Shown: piece after piece, positions 1-7,725 of the stretch
How positions within the stretch are numbered: position 1 is the stretch's first letter
Layout of the letters: every line of letters begins with the position of its first letter
Source of the DNA: Alphaproteobacteria bacterium
GTDB lineage: Bacteria; Pseudomonadota; Alphaproteobacteria; Rhizobiales; Beijerinckiaceae
Direction of reading: 5' to 3'
Assembly: GCA_021325385.1 (NCBI GenBank)
Contig: JAJPHH010000206.1
Coordinates: 1-44,082, forward strand
Length of the DNA stretch: 44,082 bases
Position numbers and translations under genes: made by a program
Notes under the pieces: generated by a model
What the model was told of the DNA's origin: nothing
Databases searched by the model: none
Seen by the model: only the letters and a program-made list of their open reading frames with translations

Positions 1-384
1 CCGCAATTCGTCGCGCTCGAATCGCAAAGCGGAATCGTCGTGACGATCGAGGTCTTTCTCGACGCGCAATACGGCTATGACGTCCAGGCCGAATTGGTCT
101 GCGAGAACGGAACGGCGTCGCTCGCGCCGCTGCGCCCTTTGGCCGAGCGCCGCGCCGGCCGCGACGGCTCCGCCGTCGAAAGCGATTGGCGCCAGCGCTT
201 CGCGGACGCGTACCGGGTTCAGCTGCAGGAATGGATTGCGGCGATCGCCGATGGCGGCGCCGTCGGCGCCAGCGCCTGGGACGGCTACGCCGCCTCCGTC
301 ACCGCCGCCGCCGCGCTCGAGGCGCGCGCGAGCGGCGTCAAGACGAAGGTCGCGATCGGCGAGCGGCCGGGGTTTTACGTGTAG
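1..384 (+). CDS. Gfo/Idh/MocA oxidoreductase, C-terminal part (inositol 2-dehydrogenase-like)
   Basis: The reading frame is open from base 1, so the 5' end lies outside the window and only 127 residues are seen. The fragment has the C-terminal beta-sheet domain of Gfo/Idh/MocA NAD(P)-dependent sugar or polyol dehydrogenases: a YGYDVQAELVCENGT stretch, then a DAYRVQLQEWIAAI helix and an A-rich closing helix. This pattern resembles inositol 2-dehydrogenases (IolG), which oxidise myo-inositol to scyllo-inosose in the cytoplasm. The Rossmann domain and catalytic Lys/Asp/His residues are upstream and not visible, so the substrate is inferred. The gene is followed within 5 bases by a REP-type palindrome. 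No other inositol gene is in the window. Confidence 0.75.
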   Translation, partial: PQFVALESQSGIVVTIEVFLDAQYGYDVQAELVCENGTASLAPLRPLAERRAGRDGSAVESDWRQRFADAYRVQLQEWIAAIADGGAVGASAWDGYAASVTAAAALEARASGVKTKVAIGERPGFYV

Positions 385-388
385 CTCA

Positions 389-476
389 GTGTCATTCCCG
401 CGCAAGCGGGAATCCAGGCTGAGTCAGCCTTAAGACTCGGCGGTTTCCTGGATGCCCGCTTGCGCGGCCATGACAC
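389..476. repeat. REP-type inverted repeat pair (REPIN-like), copy 1
   Basis: Two 30-base arms (389-418 and 447-476) are inverted copies of each other with 3 mismatches and flank a 28-base spacer. The core is CATTCCCGCGCAAGCGGGAA, itself a small hairpin. The same family recurs at 5977-6061 and 7608-7693. The right arm lies inside the 3' end of the neighbouring GNAT gene. Arrangement as an inverted doublet fits REPIN elements, which are non-autonomous and mobilised by RAYT transposases in other bacteria. No RAYT is in this window. Confidence 0.85.
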
Positions 477-1041
477 GTATTTCAGGCGAGGGACGGTCAG
501 CCAAGCGCTTGTAGAACATCGTCGTCTCGGCGAGTCGTCCGTCCGTACGATAGGCGTGGTCCGGCACCCGGCCGTACTCTATCCAGCCGCAGCTTCGGTA
601 GAGTTTGTCGCCGGCGCTGCCGCTTTCGGTATCGAGCAGCAGCAGGGTGCGGCCGGCGGCGGCCGCCGCCTTTTCGGCCGCGGCGAGAAGGCGGCGGCCG
701 AGGCCTTGCCGGCGCTCCGAGGAAAGGACCAGCATCTTGCCGATCTCGGCGCGATGCGGCGCATTGGGCTGCGGCGCGTAGATGAGGAGGACGGTTGCGA
801 CGAGCCGGCCGTCGCGCTCGCCGACGAAGAGGCGCTTTTCGCCGGCGGCGATGTCCGCGACCTGCCTGCGCCAGAACGCGCGCCCTTCCTCGCGGGTGAG
901 CCCGGCCATGAAATTGACTGAGGCGCCATGCGCGACCGCGTCGAGGAGAATGTCGGCGAGTTCGGTCAGGCGCGCTTCAGCCTCCGCGGCGCCGAGTTCG
1001 CGGATCGACGCCCCGCTGAGCGCCAGGCTCTCTTCCCTCAT
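430..1041 (-). CDS. GNAT family N-acetyltransferase
   Basis: This 203-residue protein has the GNAT fold: a beta4 strand ending in MLVLSSERRQGLGRRLL, the acetyl-CoA pyrophosphate-binding Q/RxxGxG/A motif at about residues 109-116, then a LLLLDTESGS strand and an LYRSCGW motif typical of the C-terminal half. It would transfer an acetyl group from acetyl-CoA to an amine; the acceptor cannot be told. It starts 3 bases after the stop of the XRE-cupin regulator, so the two are probably cotranscribed and the regulator may control it. The last 15 or so residues (IRVMAAQAGIQETAES) are encoded by the REP-type palindrome, beyond the end of the usual GNAT domain. Confidence 0.85.
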   Translation of the reverse strand: MREESLALSGASIRELGAAEAEARLTELADILLDAVAHGASVNFMAGLTREEGRAFWRRQVADIAAGEKRLFVGERDGRLVATVLLIYAPQPNAPHRAEIGKMLVLSSERRQGLGRRLLAAAEKAAAAAGRTLLLLDTESGSAGDKLYRSCGWIEYGRVPDHAYRTDGRLAETTMFYKRLADRPSPEIRVMAAQAGIQETAES

Positions 1042-1044
1042 CTT

Positions 1045-1614
1045 TTAGCTCCGGCTGAGAATGACGGCGTAGCGGGTTGGCCGCGGCGACGGGTTGCGAA
1101 ACCGGACCGGCCGGCCGAAGCGCATGAAGAAGCAATCGCCGGCCTCGAGGCGGACGGTTTCATCGTCCAACGTGAGTTCGATTATGCCGTCGATGAGCCA
1201 AATATGCTGATCCTTGCCGGCGACGCGGTCATTGTCGAAGGCGACGCTCGCGCCGGGCGGGAACTCGATCTCGACAATGTCGACGGCCGAGCCGCTCCGC
1301 GGCGGCGAGACGTTGCGCCGCAGATAATGGCTTTCCGGATCGCGCCAGGTCGGCTGATCGGCGCGCCGGGCGAGGGGCCTCGCCGGGCTCTCCGTCTCCG
1401 CGAACAATTCGGAGAGCGTCACGCCCAGCCCGCCGCAGACCTTGTTGAGGAGTTGCGCGGTCGGGCTCGATTCGCCGCGCTCGATCCGCGACAGCATGGC
1501 CCGGCTAACGTAGGCAAGCCCGGCTAAGGCCTCCAGAGTCAGGCCGCGCTCGGCGCGCAGCGCGCGGATGCGGGCGCCGAGGCGGCCGTCTATGTCGGAT
1601 TCGGCTAGGCTCAT
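1045..1614 (-). CDS. XRE-cupin transcriptional regulator
   Basis: This 189-residue protein has an N-terminal XRE helix-turn-helix at about residues 12-66 (LEALAGLAYVSRAMLSRIER is the recognition part) and a C-terminal cupin barrel at about 110-185 (VDIVEIEFPPGASVAF, then LEAGDCFFMRFGRPVRFRNP). Proteins of this architecture are small-molecule-responsive regulators of amine, amino-acid or antibiotic-resistance genes. It lies 3 bases upstream of the GNAT gene in the same direction, so that gene is a likely target. The start at 1614 lies at the edge of an AT-rich divergent promoter region with a near-perfect palindrome at 1628-1645, a plausible autoregulatory site. The effector is unknown. Confidence 0.88.
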   Translation of the reverse strand: MSLAESDIDGRLGARIRALRAERGLTLEALAGLAYVSRAMLSRIERGESSPTAQLLNKVCGGLGVTLSELFAETESPARPLARRADQPTWRDPESHYLRRNVSPPRSGSAVDIVEIEFPPGASVAFDNDRVAGKDQHIWLIDGIIELTLDDETVRLEAGDCFFMRFGRPVRFRNPSPRPTRYAVILSRS

Positions 1615-1627
1615 ATGTGCATCATAT

Positions 1628-1645
1628 ATTCTATTATATTAGAAT
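1628..1645. promoter_or_regulatory. Near-perfect 18-base palindrome, candidate operator
   Basis: ATTCTATTATATTAGAAT is an inverted repeat with one mismatched pair, 14 bases upstream of the XRE-cupin start. It lies in strongly AT-rich DNA shared with the divergent toxin-antitoxin genes. Its position suits a binding site for the XRE-cupin protein or a -10 region for that gene. No binding data are available. Confidence 0.45.
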
Positions 1646-1672
1646 CAAACCGTTGAAATTGAGGCTAAGCTC

Positions 1673-1688
1673 GCTATCATATGATAGC
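1673..1688. promoter_or_regulatory. Perfect 16-base palindrome, candidate antitoxin operator
   Basis: GCTATCATATGATAGC is perfectly palindromic and lies 17 bases before the antitoxin start codon at 1705, overlapping the expected promoter or leader. FitA/VapB-type antitoxins dimerise through ribbon-helix-helix domains and repress their own operons at palindromes of this size, so this is the natural operator candidate. Confidence 0.6.
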
Positions 1689-1704
1689 ATTCAGGAGAGC
1701 GGTA

Positions 1705-1938
1705 ATGGCGCAACTTCTTGTCCGGCAAGTTGATGAGGTTTTGGTCGAGGCGCTCAAACGCCGCGCGGCCGCGCATCATCGTTCCGCCGAAGCGGAGCAC
1801 AGAGCCATCCTCGAAAGCGCGCTACGGCCCGCAGGCGGCGATTTCGCTGCGCGCGCCGCCCGTCTGCGCGCCGCCACGGCCGGGCGTTTCAAAGTCGATT
1901 CTGCGGAGTTGATCCGGCAAGACCGCGACTCGCGATGA
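1705..1938 (+). CDS. FitA/VapB-type ribbon-helix-helix antitoxin
   Basis: This 77-residue protein begins MAQLLVRQVDEVLVEALKRR and continues with AAHHRSAEAEHRAIL, the pattern of FitA-like antitoxins: a short beta strand for DNA contact, two RHH helices, then a C-terminal tail that blocks the PIN toxin. The ATG at 1705 is chosen because AGGAGAG lies 6-12 bases upstream at 1693-1699. An upstream in-frame ATG at 1681 falls inside the palindrome and has no ribosome-binding site. The stop codon overlaps the toxin start by 4 bases (ATGA), so the pair is translationally coupled. The likely role is neutralising the toxin and repressing the operon. Confidence 0.85.
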   Translation: MAQLLVRQVDEVLVEALKRRAAAHHRSAEAEHRAILESALRPAGGDFAARAARLRAATAGRFKVDSAELIRQDRDSR

Positions 1939-2342
1939 CGACGATCATCGACGCATCGGTCGCGCTCAAATGGGTATGCGACGAGGAGGGGAGCGATCGC
2001 GCCGCCGCGCTTCTCGATGGCCGGCCGCTCGCCGCGCCGTCCTTTTGGCTGGTTGAAGCGGCCAATGCGCTGTGGCGCCGCGAGCAGCGCGGCGAACTCG
2101 CCTTGGCCGAGGCGGAAGAACGAATCGACGAACTTCGCCGCGCGCCGGTCGAAGCGGTCGATGCACAGGAGTTAACGACCGCCGCGCTCAAACTCGCCTC
2201 GGCGCTCAAACATCCGGTCTATGATTGCCTGTACCTCGAAGCCGGGATCCGGACGGGCGGCCGCGTCGTCACGGCCGATTGTCGGTTTTACGCGGTGGCG
2301 CGAAATCACGCCTATTTCGGTTCGATCGTCGCGCTGCTTTAA
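1935..2342 (+). CDS. PIN-domain toxin ribonuclease (VapC/FitB-like)
   Basis: This 135-residue PIN-domain protein has the four acidic residues expected for the metal-dependent RNase centre: Asp6 (IIDASVALKW), Glu41 (WLVEAANALW), Asp97 (HPVYDCLYLE) and Asp115 (VVTADCRF). The length matches VapC toxins, which cleave specific tRNA or rRNA sites when freed from antitoxin. It overlaps the antitoxin gene by 4 bases. All catalytic residues are kept, so the toxin looks intact. The RNA target cannot be predicted. Its 3' end is 18 bases from the convergent metY gene. Confidence 0.88.
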   Translation: MTTIIDASVALKWVCDEEGSDRAAALLDGRPLAAPSFWLVEAANALWRREQRGELALAEAEERIDELRRAPVEAVDAQELTTAALKLASALKHPVYDCLYLEAGIRTGGRVVTADCRFYAVARNHAYFGSIVALL

Positions 2343-2360
2343 GGCAGATCAAACCGTTCG

Positions 2361-3644
2361 CTACCCAGCCGTCAGCGCCTCGTCCAAATCCGCGATCAGA
2401 TCCGCCGCGTCTTCGAGCCCGATCGACAGGCGCACGACTTCCGGCCCGGCGCCGGCGGCAATCTTCTGCGCGTCGGTGAGCTGGCGGTGCGTGGTCGAGG
2501 CGGGATGGATGACCAGCGAGCGTGTGTCGCCGATATTGGCGAGATGCGAGAAGAGCTTCAGGTTCCGGACCAGCGACACGCCGGAATCGTAACCGCCCGT
2601 CACGCCGAACGTCATGACGCCGCCCGCGCCTTTCGGGCAATATTTGCGGGCGAGATCGTGGTACTTGTCGCCGGGCAGGCCGGCATACGAGACCCAGGCG
2701 ACGGCCTCGTGCTCTTTCAAGTGCTGTGCGACGCGCAGCGCGTTGTCGCTATGGCGCTGCATGCGTAAGGACAACGTCTCGATGCCGGTCAAGACGAGGA
2801 ACGAGTTGAACGGCGAAATGGCCGGGCCGATGTCGCGTAAGCCCAGCACGCGGCAGGCCATGGCGAAGGCGAAATTGCCAAACGTCTCGGAGAGGATCAT
2901 GCCGCCATATTCGGGCCGCGGCGCCGACAGCATCGGATAGCGCTTGTCGCCGGCCCAATTGAACGAGCCGCCGTCGACGATCACGCCGGCGATCGAATTG
3001 CCGTGGCCGCCGAGAAACTTGGTCGCCGAATGGACGACGATGTCGGCGCCATGGGCGAAGGGCCGGATCAGGTACGGCGAGGCGAGCGTGTTGTCGACGA
3101 TCAGCGGCACATTGGCGCTCTTGGCGATCGCGGCGACGGCTTCGATGTCGGTGATCACGCCGCCGGGATTGGCGATCGACTCGATGAAGATCGCCTTGGT
3201 CTTGTCGCTCAGCGCGCGGCGGAAGGAATCGATGTCGTCCGGATCGGCCCATTTCACCCGCCAGTCGAAATTCTTGAAGGCGTGGTTGAACTGGTTGATC
3301 GAGCCGCCATAGAGCTTGTTCGAGGCGATGAATTCCTCGCCCGGCTGCATCAGGCAATGGAAAACGAGCACCTGCGCCGCATGGCCGGACGCGACCGCCA
3401 GCGCCGCCGGCCCGCCTTCCAGCGCGGCGACCCGCTCCTCCAGCACCGAACTCGTCGGATTGGTGATGCGCGTATAGATGTTGCCGAACGTCTGCAGCGC
3501 GAAAAGCGACGCGGCGTGATCGACGTCGTCGAAGACGAAGGAGGTGGTCTGATAAATCGGCGTCGCCCGCGCGCCGGTGGTCGGATCCGGCCGCGCGCCG
3601 GCATGGATCGCCAGCGTCGAAAATCCGGGTTCTTGATCGCTCAT
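2361..3644 (-). CDS. metY: O-acetylhomoserine aminocarboxypropyltransferase (sulfhydrylase)
   Basis: This 427-residue protein belongs to the Cys/Met metabolism PLP-dependent enzymes. It opens with FSTLAIHAGARPDPTTGARA, keeps YTRITNPT, and has the PLP lysine at about residue 209 in HSATKFLGGHG. Length and the FVFDDVDHAASLFALQ segment fit MetY, which makes homocysteine from O-acetylhomoserine and sulfide in the cytoplasm. Shorter paralogues (MetB, MetZ, MetC of about 390-400 residues) lack this longer form. It is a single gene, convergent with the toxin gene and divergent from aat across 136 bases. No SAM riboswitch or obvious regulator site was recognised upstream. Confidence 0.9.
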   Translation of the reverse strand: MSDQEPGFSTLAIHAGARPDPTTGARATPIYQTTSFVFDDVDHAASLFALQTFGNIYTRITNPTSSVLEERVAALEGGPAALAVASGHAAQVLVFHCLMQPGEEFIASNKLYGGSINQFNHAFKNFDWRVKWADPDDIDSFRRALSDKTKAIFIESIANPGGVITDIEAVAAIAKSANVPLIVDNTLASPYLIRPFAHGADIVVHSATKFLGGHGNSIAGVIVDGGSFNWAGDKRYPMLSAPRPEYGGMILSETFGNFAFAMACRVLGLRDIGPAISPFNSFLVLTGIETLSLRMQRHSDNALRVAQHLKEHEAVAWVSYAGLPGDKYHDLARKYCPKGAGGVMTFGVTGGYDSGVSLVRNLKLFSHLANIGDTRSLVIHPASTTHRQLTDAQKIAAGAGPEVVRLSIGLEDAADLIADLDEALTAG

Positions 3645-3780
3645 TCTCTCATCCTCCCGCAGCCCTCGGCCGGCGCTTTAGGGCGCCCATCTTCATCAGG
3701 ATGGAGGGAAAGGCAATCGCGGGGCTTGCGGCCGCCGGCGCTCGCTTGACGCGGCCGGTGGGGAGCAGCACTGTCGGAAT

Positions 3781-4437
3781 ATGGCGCGACCGAGCGAGCG
3801 TTTCGAAATCACGCCCGACATTTTGCTCCGGGCCTATTCGATCGGCCTCTTTCCGATGGCCGAGAGCGCCGAAGCGTCGACCCTGTTCTGGGTCGATCCG
3901 AAAGAGCGGGGGATCTTTCCGCTCGACAATCTCAAGATTTCCAAGAGCCTCGCCAAGACGGTCCGCGCCGACCGGTTCGACGTCAGCGTCGACGAGCGCT
4001 TCGACGCAGTCATGGCGGGCTGCGCCGAGCGCGACAAGACCTGGATCAACGCCGACATCCGTCGGCTTTACGGCGCTCTGTTCGAGCAGGGGCAGGCCCA
4101 TTCGATCGAAATCCTGGACGGGGGCGCGCTGGTCGGCGGGCTCTATGGCGTCTCGCTCGGCGCCGCCTTCTTCGGCGAGAGCATGTTTCATCTCGCCCGC
4201 GACGCTTCGAAAGTCGCGCTGGTCCATTTGGCCGCGCGGCTGCGCTACGCCGGCTTCAAATTGCTCGACACGCAATTCGTCACGCCGCATCTCGCCAGCC
4301 TGGGCGCGATCGAAATTTCGCGCGAGGCCTATTTGAAACGGCTCGACGAGGCGTTGGCGACGACGGCCGATTTTTACGCCTGGCCGCGCGCCCGGCCGAT
4401 GAGCGGCCGCGAGGCGCTCGGCCTCGTGCGCGCCTGA
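3781..4437 (+). CDS. aat: Leucyl/phenylalanyl-tRNA-protein transferase
   Basis: This 218-residue protein has the Aat signatures: [19 protein letters not shown] near the N-terminus, [13 protein letters not shown], then [20 protein letters not shown] and [18 protein letters not shown]. The enzyme adds Leu or Phe from aminoacyl-tRNA to proteins with N-terminal Lys or Arg, marking them for ClpS/ClpAP degradation (N-degron pathway) in the cytosol. The length is normal for alphaproteobacteria. The ATG at 3781 has only a weak purine-rich sequence (CGGAAT) directly before it. It is transcribed away from metY. Confidence 0.95.
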   Translation: MARPSERFEITPDILLRAYSIGLFPMAESAEASTLFWVDPKERGIFPLDNLKISKSLAKTVRADRFDVSVDERFDAVMAGCAERDKTWINADIRRLYGALFEQGQAHSIEILDGGALVGGLYGVSLGAAFFGESMFHLARDASKVALVHLAARLRYAGFKLLDTQFVTPHLASLGAIEISREAYLKRLDEALATTADFYAWPRARPMSGREALGLVRA

Positions 4438-4505
4438 CGCCGTCGCCATCCGGCACGGCGCTTGCTAGCCGATGCGCGAGGGCCGGTCGGCCTGAGGGGT
4501 AAAGC

Positions 4506-5951
4506 ATGACGGCGCCTCGCTTTTTCAACGAGATGGGCCCCGAGGACGGGCCGGCGCGGCCGCTTTACCGCCATATCGAGAAGTGGCTGGAGGAGACGCC
4601 CGCCGACGTGCTCGCCTCGCGCCGGGCGCAGGCCGAATATATGTTCCGGCGCATCGGCATCACCTTCGGCGTCTATGGCGATAAGGACGCGGCCGAGCGC
4701 CTGATCCCGTTCGACATCATTCCCCGCTTGATCAGCCGCTCCGAATGGGCGCGGCTCGAGAAAGGGATCGCCCAGCGGGTGACCGCGCTGAACCTGTTCC
4801 TCAGCGATGTCTACGGCAAAGGCGCGATCCTGAAGGAAAAGCTGATCCCGTCGGAACTGATCCTGCGCAATCCCGTCTATCGACCGGAAATGATCGGCCG
4901 GCGTGTTCCGCACGGCGTCTGGATCCATATCGCCGGCACCGACCTCGTCCGCGTTGACGGCGATGAATTCTACGTTCTGGAGGACAACGCCCGCACGCCG
5001 TCCGGCGTCTCCTACATGATGGAGAACCGCGAGGTGACGATGCGGCTGATGCCGGACCTCTTCGCCAAGCACCGCGTCGCCCCGGTCGAGAACTATCCCG
5101 ATTCTTTGCTCGCTTGCCTTCGCTCTGTCGCGCCGCGGGCCGGCGCGGATGACGCGACGATCGTGATCTTGACGCCGGGCCCGTTCAACTCGGCCTATTA
5201 CGAGCACTCGTTTCTCGCCGACAAGCTCGGCGTCGAATTGGTCGAAGGCCGGGACCTCATCGTTTCGGACGACATCGTCTATATGCGCACGACGCGCGGC
5301 CCGCAGCGGGTCGACGTGATCTACCGCCGGGTCGACGACGATTTTCTCGATCCTTTGGTCTTCAATCCCGATTCGCTGCTCGGCGTGCCCGGCCTGATGG
5401 GCGCCTATTTGGCGGGCGCCGTGACCATCGCCAATGCAGTCGGCGCCGGCATCGCCGACGATAAGGCGATCTATTCTTATGTGCCGGAGATCATTCGCTT
5501 CTATCTTTCCGAGGAGCCGCTGCTCGCCAACGTGCCGACCTTCCGCTGCCGCGAGCCGGCGGCGCTGTCGCACGTGCTCGCTCATTTGAAGGATTTGGTG
5601 ATCAAGGAAGTCAACGGTTCGGGCGGCTACGGCATGCTGGTCGGCCCGCATGCGACTCAAGCCCAGCGCGAGATTTTCGCCGCCAAGCTCAAGGCCAACC
5701 CGGCCAATTTCATCGCCCAACCGACCCTGCCGCTATCGACTTGTCCGGCTTCGTTCGAAAGCGGCGTCTCGCCGCGCCATGTCGATCTTCGCCCGTTCGC
5801 GCTGACCGGGACGGACGGGGTGAAAATCGTCCCGGGCGGGCTCACCCGCGTCGCGCTGGTCGAAGGCTCGCTGGTCGTCAATTCGAGCCAGGGCGGCGGG
5901 ACAAAGGATACATGGGTGGTCGACGACGAGCCTATGGGGAGCGCGCATTGA
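4506..5951 (+). CDS. Circularly permuted ATP-grasp protein (COG2308 family)
   Basis: This 481-residue protein matches the circularly permuted ATP-grasp type 2 family (formerly DUF404/DUF407). Recognisable segments are RRIGITFGVYGDKDAAERLI, IAGTDLVRVDGDEFYVLEDN, the ADKLGVELVEGRDLIV block and the glycine-rich LVIKEVNGSGGYGMLVGP. The C-terminus ends in SSQGGGTKDTWVVDDE, typical of the family. Relatives are thought to form amide or peptide bonds with ATP and usually lie beside alpha-E and transglutaminase-like genes, as here. The substrate is unknown. The gene is followed by a REP-type palindrome and a GFA gene, which separate it from its usual partner by about 690 bases. Confidence 0.9.
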   Translation: MTAPRFFNEMGPEDGPARPLYRHIEKWLEETPADVLASRRAQAEYMFRRIGITFGVYGDKDAAERLIPFDIIPRLISRSEWARLEKGIAQRVTALNLFLSDVYGKGAILKEKLIPSELILRNPVYRPEMIGRRVPHGVWIHIAGTDLVRVDGDEFYVLEDNARTPSGVSYMMENREVTMRLMPDLFAKHRVAPVENYPDSLLACLRSVAPRAGADDATIVILTPGPFNSAYYEHSFLADKLGVELVEGRDLIVSDDIVYMRTTRGPQRVDVIYRRVDDDFLDPLVFNPDSLLGVPGLMGAYLAGAVTIANAVGAGIADDKAIYSYVPEIIRFYLSEEPLLANVPTFRCREPAALSHVLAHLKDLVIKEVNGSGGYGMLVGPHATQAQREIFAAKLKANPANFIAQPTLPLSTCPASFESGVSPRHVDLRPFALTGTDGVKIVPGGLTRVALVEGSLVVNSSQGGGTKDTWVVDDEPMGSAH

Positions 5952-5976
5952 GGGCGAGGCGGAACTCATCGGTCCA

Positions 5977-6061
5977 TGTCATTCCCGCGAAAGCGGAATC
6001 CAAACTGAGCCAGTCCAGGCGCGCGCCGGCTCTCTGGATTCCCGCTTTCGCGGGAATGACA
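5977..6061. repeat. REP-type inverted repeat pair (REPIN-like), copy 2
   Basis: The arms at 5977-6002 and 6035-6061 are inverted copies; the left arm lacks one G of the CGGG run but is otherwise matched. The core ATTCCCGCTTTCGCGGGAAT in the right arm forms its own hairpin. It belongs to the same family as the elements at 389-476 and 7608-7693. It lies 26 bases after the ATP-grasp stop, inside what would normally be a continuous operon. Confidence 0.9.
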
Positions 6062-6159
6062 TCGGAGCTTTCCGTGCCAGTCGTCGCGGCGGCGGCGATC
6101 GCCGGCGCGCGAACGGCGATGCGCGTCGCCGCCGGCGCGAGTAATCGCCGATCAATAGG

Positions 6160-6621
6160 ATGAAACGCATGGCCCGATGGTCGCTGCCGATGAATGGTGG
6201 ATGCCGATGCGGCAAGGTACGCTTCACGATCGCGGCGCCGCCGCTTGTTACAATGATGTGCCACTGTACCGGCTGTCAGCGCATGACCGGCGGCGCCTAT
6301 TCGACTTCGGTCGCCGTGCCGACGGCCGGCTTCGCCCTGACGGAGGGCGAAACCGTGATCGGCGGCCTGCACGGCGAACAGCTGCGGCATCATCATTGCG
6401 ATTGGTGCAAGAGCTGGATGTTCACGCGAATCGAGCCTGACCCAGGTTTCGTCAATGTTCGTGCGACGATGCTGGACGATCCATCCTGGTTCACGCCCTT
6501 TGTCGAAACATATACGAGCGAGGCCTTGCCCTGGGCTGTGGTTGGCGCGCCGCACAAGTTCGAACGCTTCCCCGCTATATGGCAGCCGATCCTTGCCGCA
6601 TTCGCCGCGGCTCACGTCTGA
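6160..6621 (+). CDS. GFA/CENP-V family zinc protein
   Basis: This 153-residue protein has the GFA fold signature: CRCG (Cys15/17), CHCTGC (Cys34/36/39) and CDWC (Cys80/83), with the NGGCRCGKVRFTI start and CQRMTGGAYSTSVAVP segment. These cysteines bind structural and presumed catalytic zinc. The family was named for a glutathione-dependent formaldehyde-activating enzyme, but most members have no proven activity, so the role is open. The start could also be the ATG at 6169 or 6190; 6160 is the first. It lies between the ATP-grasp and alpha-E genes, 17 bases before the latter, and is not a usual member of that cluster. Confidence 0.85.
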   Translation: MKRMARWSLPMNGGCRCGKVRFTIAAPPLVTMMCHCTGCQRMTGGAYSTSVAVPTAGFALTEGETVIGGLHGEQLRHHHCDWCKSWMFTRIEPDPGFVNVRATMLDDPSWFTPFVETYTSEALPWAVVGAPHKFERFPAIWQPILAAFAAAHV

Positions 6622-6638
6622 GGATCGGAGACGCAGCC

Positions 6639-7601
6639 ATGCTCGCCCGCACCGCCGACAATCTCTTCTGGCTGGCACGCTCGATGGAGCGCGCCGATTT
6701 CATCGCCCGCACGATCGAGGCGACGCTGCGCCTCGAAGTCCTGCCGCGATCCGGCGATCAGAACGCGATCGAATGGGAAGGCGCGCTGAATTCCGTCGGC
6801 GCGCTCGAATCTTTTCACGACGCCCATGACGTCCTCGACGAGCCGAACGCAGTCGAGTTCTTGACCTTCGACCGGGCCAATCCGTCCTCGATCTGCAATT
6901 GCCTTGAGAATGCGCGCGCCAACGGCCGCGCCGTGCGCACGGCGCTGACCGCCGAGACCTGGACGGCGATCAACGAAGCCTGGCTCGAGCTGAAACGGTT
7001 CGAGGCGCGCCGGCTCGGCGGGGCCAAGGAGTTCGATCGCGAGGCGCTGATCCGTTTTCTCGATTACGTCAAGAAGGCGTCGCTCGATTTCGACGGTTCG
7101 TGCTACCGCACGATGTTGCGCAACGACGCCTATTGGTTCAATCGGCTGGGCCTCTTCGTCGAGCGCGCCGACAATACGGCGCGACTGCTCGACGTGAAAT
7201 ATCATTTGCTGCTGCCCTCCAACGAGGAGGTCGGCGGCTCGCTCGACTATTTCCAATGGGTCGCGATCCTGCGCGCCGTCTCGGCGGTCACGGCCTATCA
7301 TTGGGTCTATCGCGACCGGGTGAAGCCCTGGCTGATCGCCGATCTCTTGATCCTGAAACCGGCCATGCCGCGCTCGCTCATCTCCTGCTACGAGAGCGTC
7401 AACGAGGTGCTCGATTCGATTGCGCGCGAATATGGCCGCACCGGCGCCGCTCAGCGCCAGGCCCGCGCCATGTTGTCGCGGCTGGAGCGGTCGAGCATGT
7501 CGGAAATCTTCCAGAGCGGCCTGCACGAATTCATCACCGATTTCCTCGAGGACAATGCGCGGCTCGCGACGACTATCTCGGAACAATATTTGTTCACGTG
7601 A
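6639..7601 (+). CDS. Alpha-E domain protein (COG2307 family)
   Basis: This 320-residue, mostly helical protein starts MLARTADNLFWLARSMERAD, the hallmark of the alpha-E (DUF403) family. Internal landmarks are ENARANGRAVRTALTAETW, NRLGLFVERADNTARLLDVK and the ending NARLATTISEQYLF. Its biochemical role is unknown; it co-occurs with circularly permuted ATP-grasp and transglutaminase-like proteins and is thought to act with them in making or trimming a peptide-like product. The ATG at 6639 is chosen over an upstream in-frame start because it matches the family's N-terminus and has CGGAG about 8 bases before it. A REP-type palindrome follows 6 bases after the stop. Confidence 0.92.
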   Translation: MLARTADNLFWLARSMERADFIARTIEATLRLEVLPRSGDQNAIEWEGALNSVGALESFHDAHDVLDEPNAVEFLTFDRANPSSICNCLENARANGRAVRTALTAETWTAINEAWLELKRFEARRLGGAKEFDREALIRFLDYVKKASLDFDGSCYRTMLRNDAYWFNRLGLFVERADNTARLLDVKYHLLLPSNEEVGGSLDYFQWVAILRAVSAVTAYHWVYRDRVKPWLIADLLILKPAMPRSLISCYESVNEVLDSIAREYGRTGAAQRQARAMLSRLERSSMSEIFQSGLHEFITDFLEDNARLATTISEQYLFT

Positions 7602-7607
7602 TTACGG

Positions 7608-7693
7608 TGTCATGCCCGCGAAAGCGGGCATCCAGACGGTGCGAGGTCCGAGGACGCGGCGGTTCTCTGATTCCCGCTTTCGCGGGAATGACA
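7608..7693. repeat. REP-type inverted repeat pair (REPIN-like), copy 3
   Basis: The arms at 7608-7636 and 7666-7693 are inverted copies with a few mismatches around a core GCCCGCGAAAGCGGGC on the left and TTCCCGCTTTCGCGGGAA on the right. The element fills almost the whole gap between the alpha-E stop and the next start, so it could act as a hairpin that attenuates or stabilises a shared transcript. Confidence 0.9.
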
Positions 7694-7725
7694 GGAAGTG
7701 AAGACAAAGGGGCGAAAAGCGGGCT

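Noticed and set aside
1681-1704. ATG at 1681 as the antitoxin start
   Set aside because: It lies inside the palindrome with no ribosome-binding site; the ATG at 1705 has AGGAGAG at proper spacing and matches the family N-terminus.
4374-5720. A 448-residue open frame antisense to the ATP-grasp gene
   Set aside because: No domain is recognisable, and the composition fits an antisense shadow. The plus-strand ATP-grasp motifs are clear.
389-7693. Repeated ATTCCCGC palindromes as a CRISPR array
   Set aside because: There are only three scattered inverted-pair copies kilobases apart, without regular spacers or cas genes.
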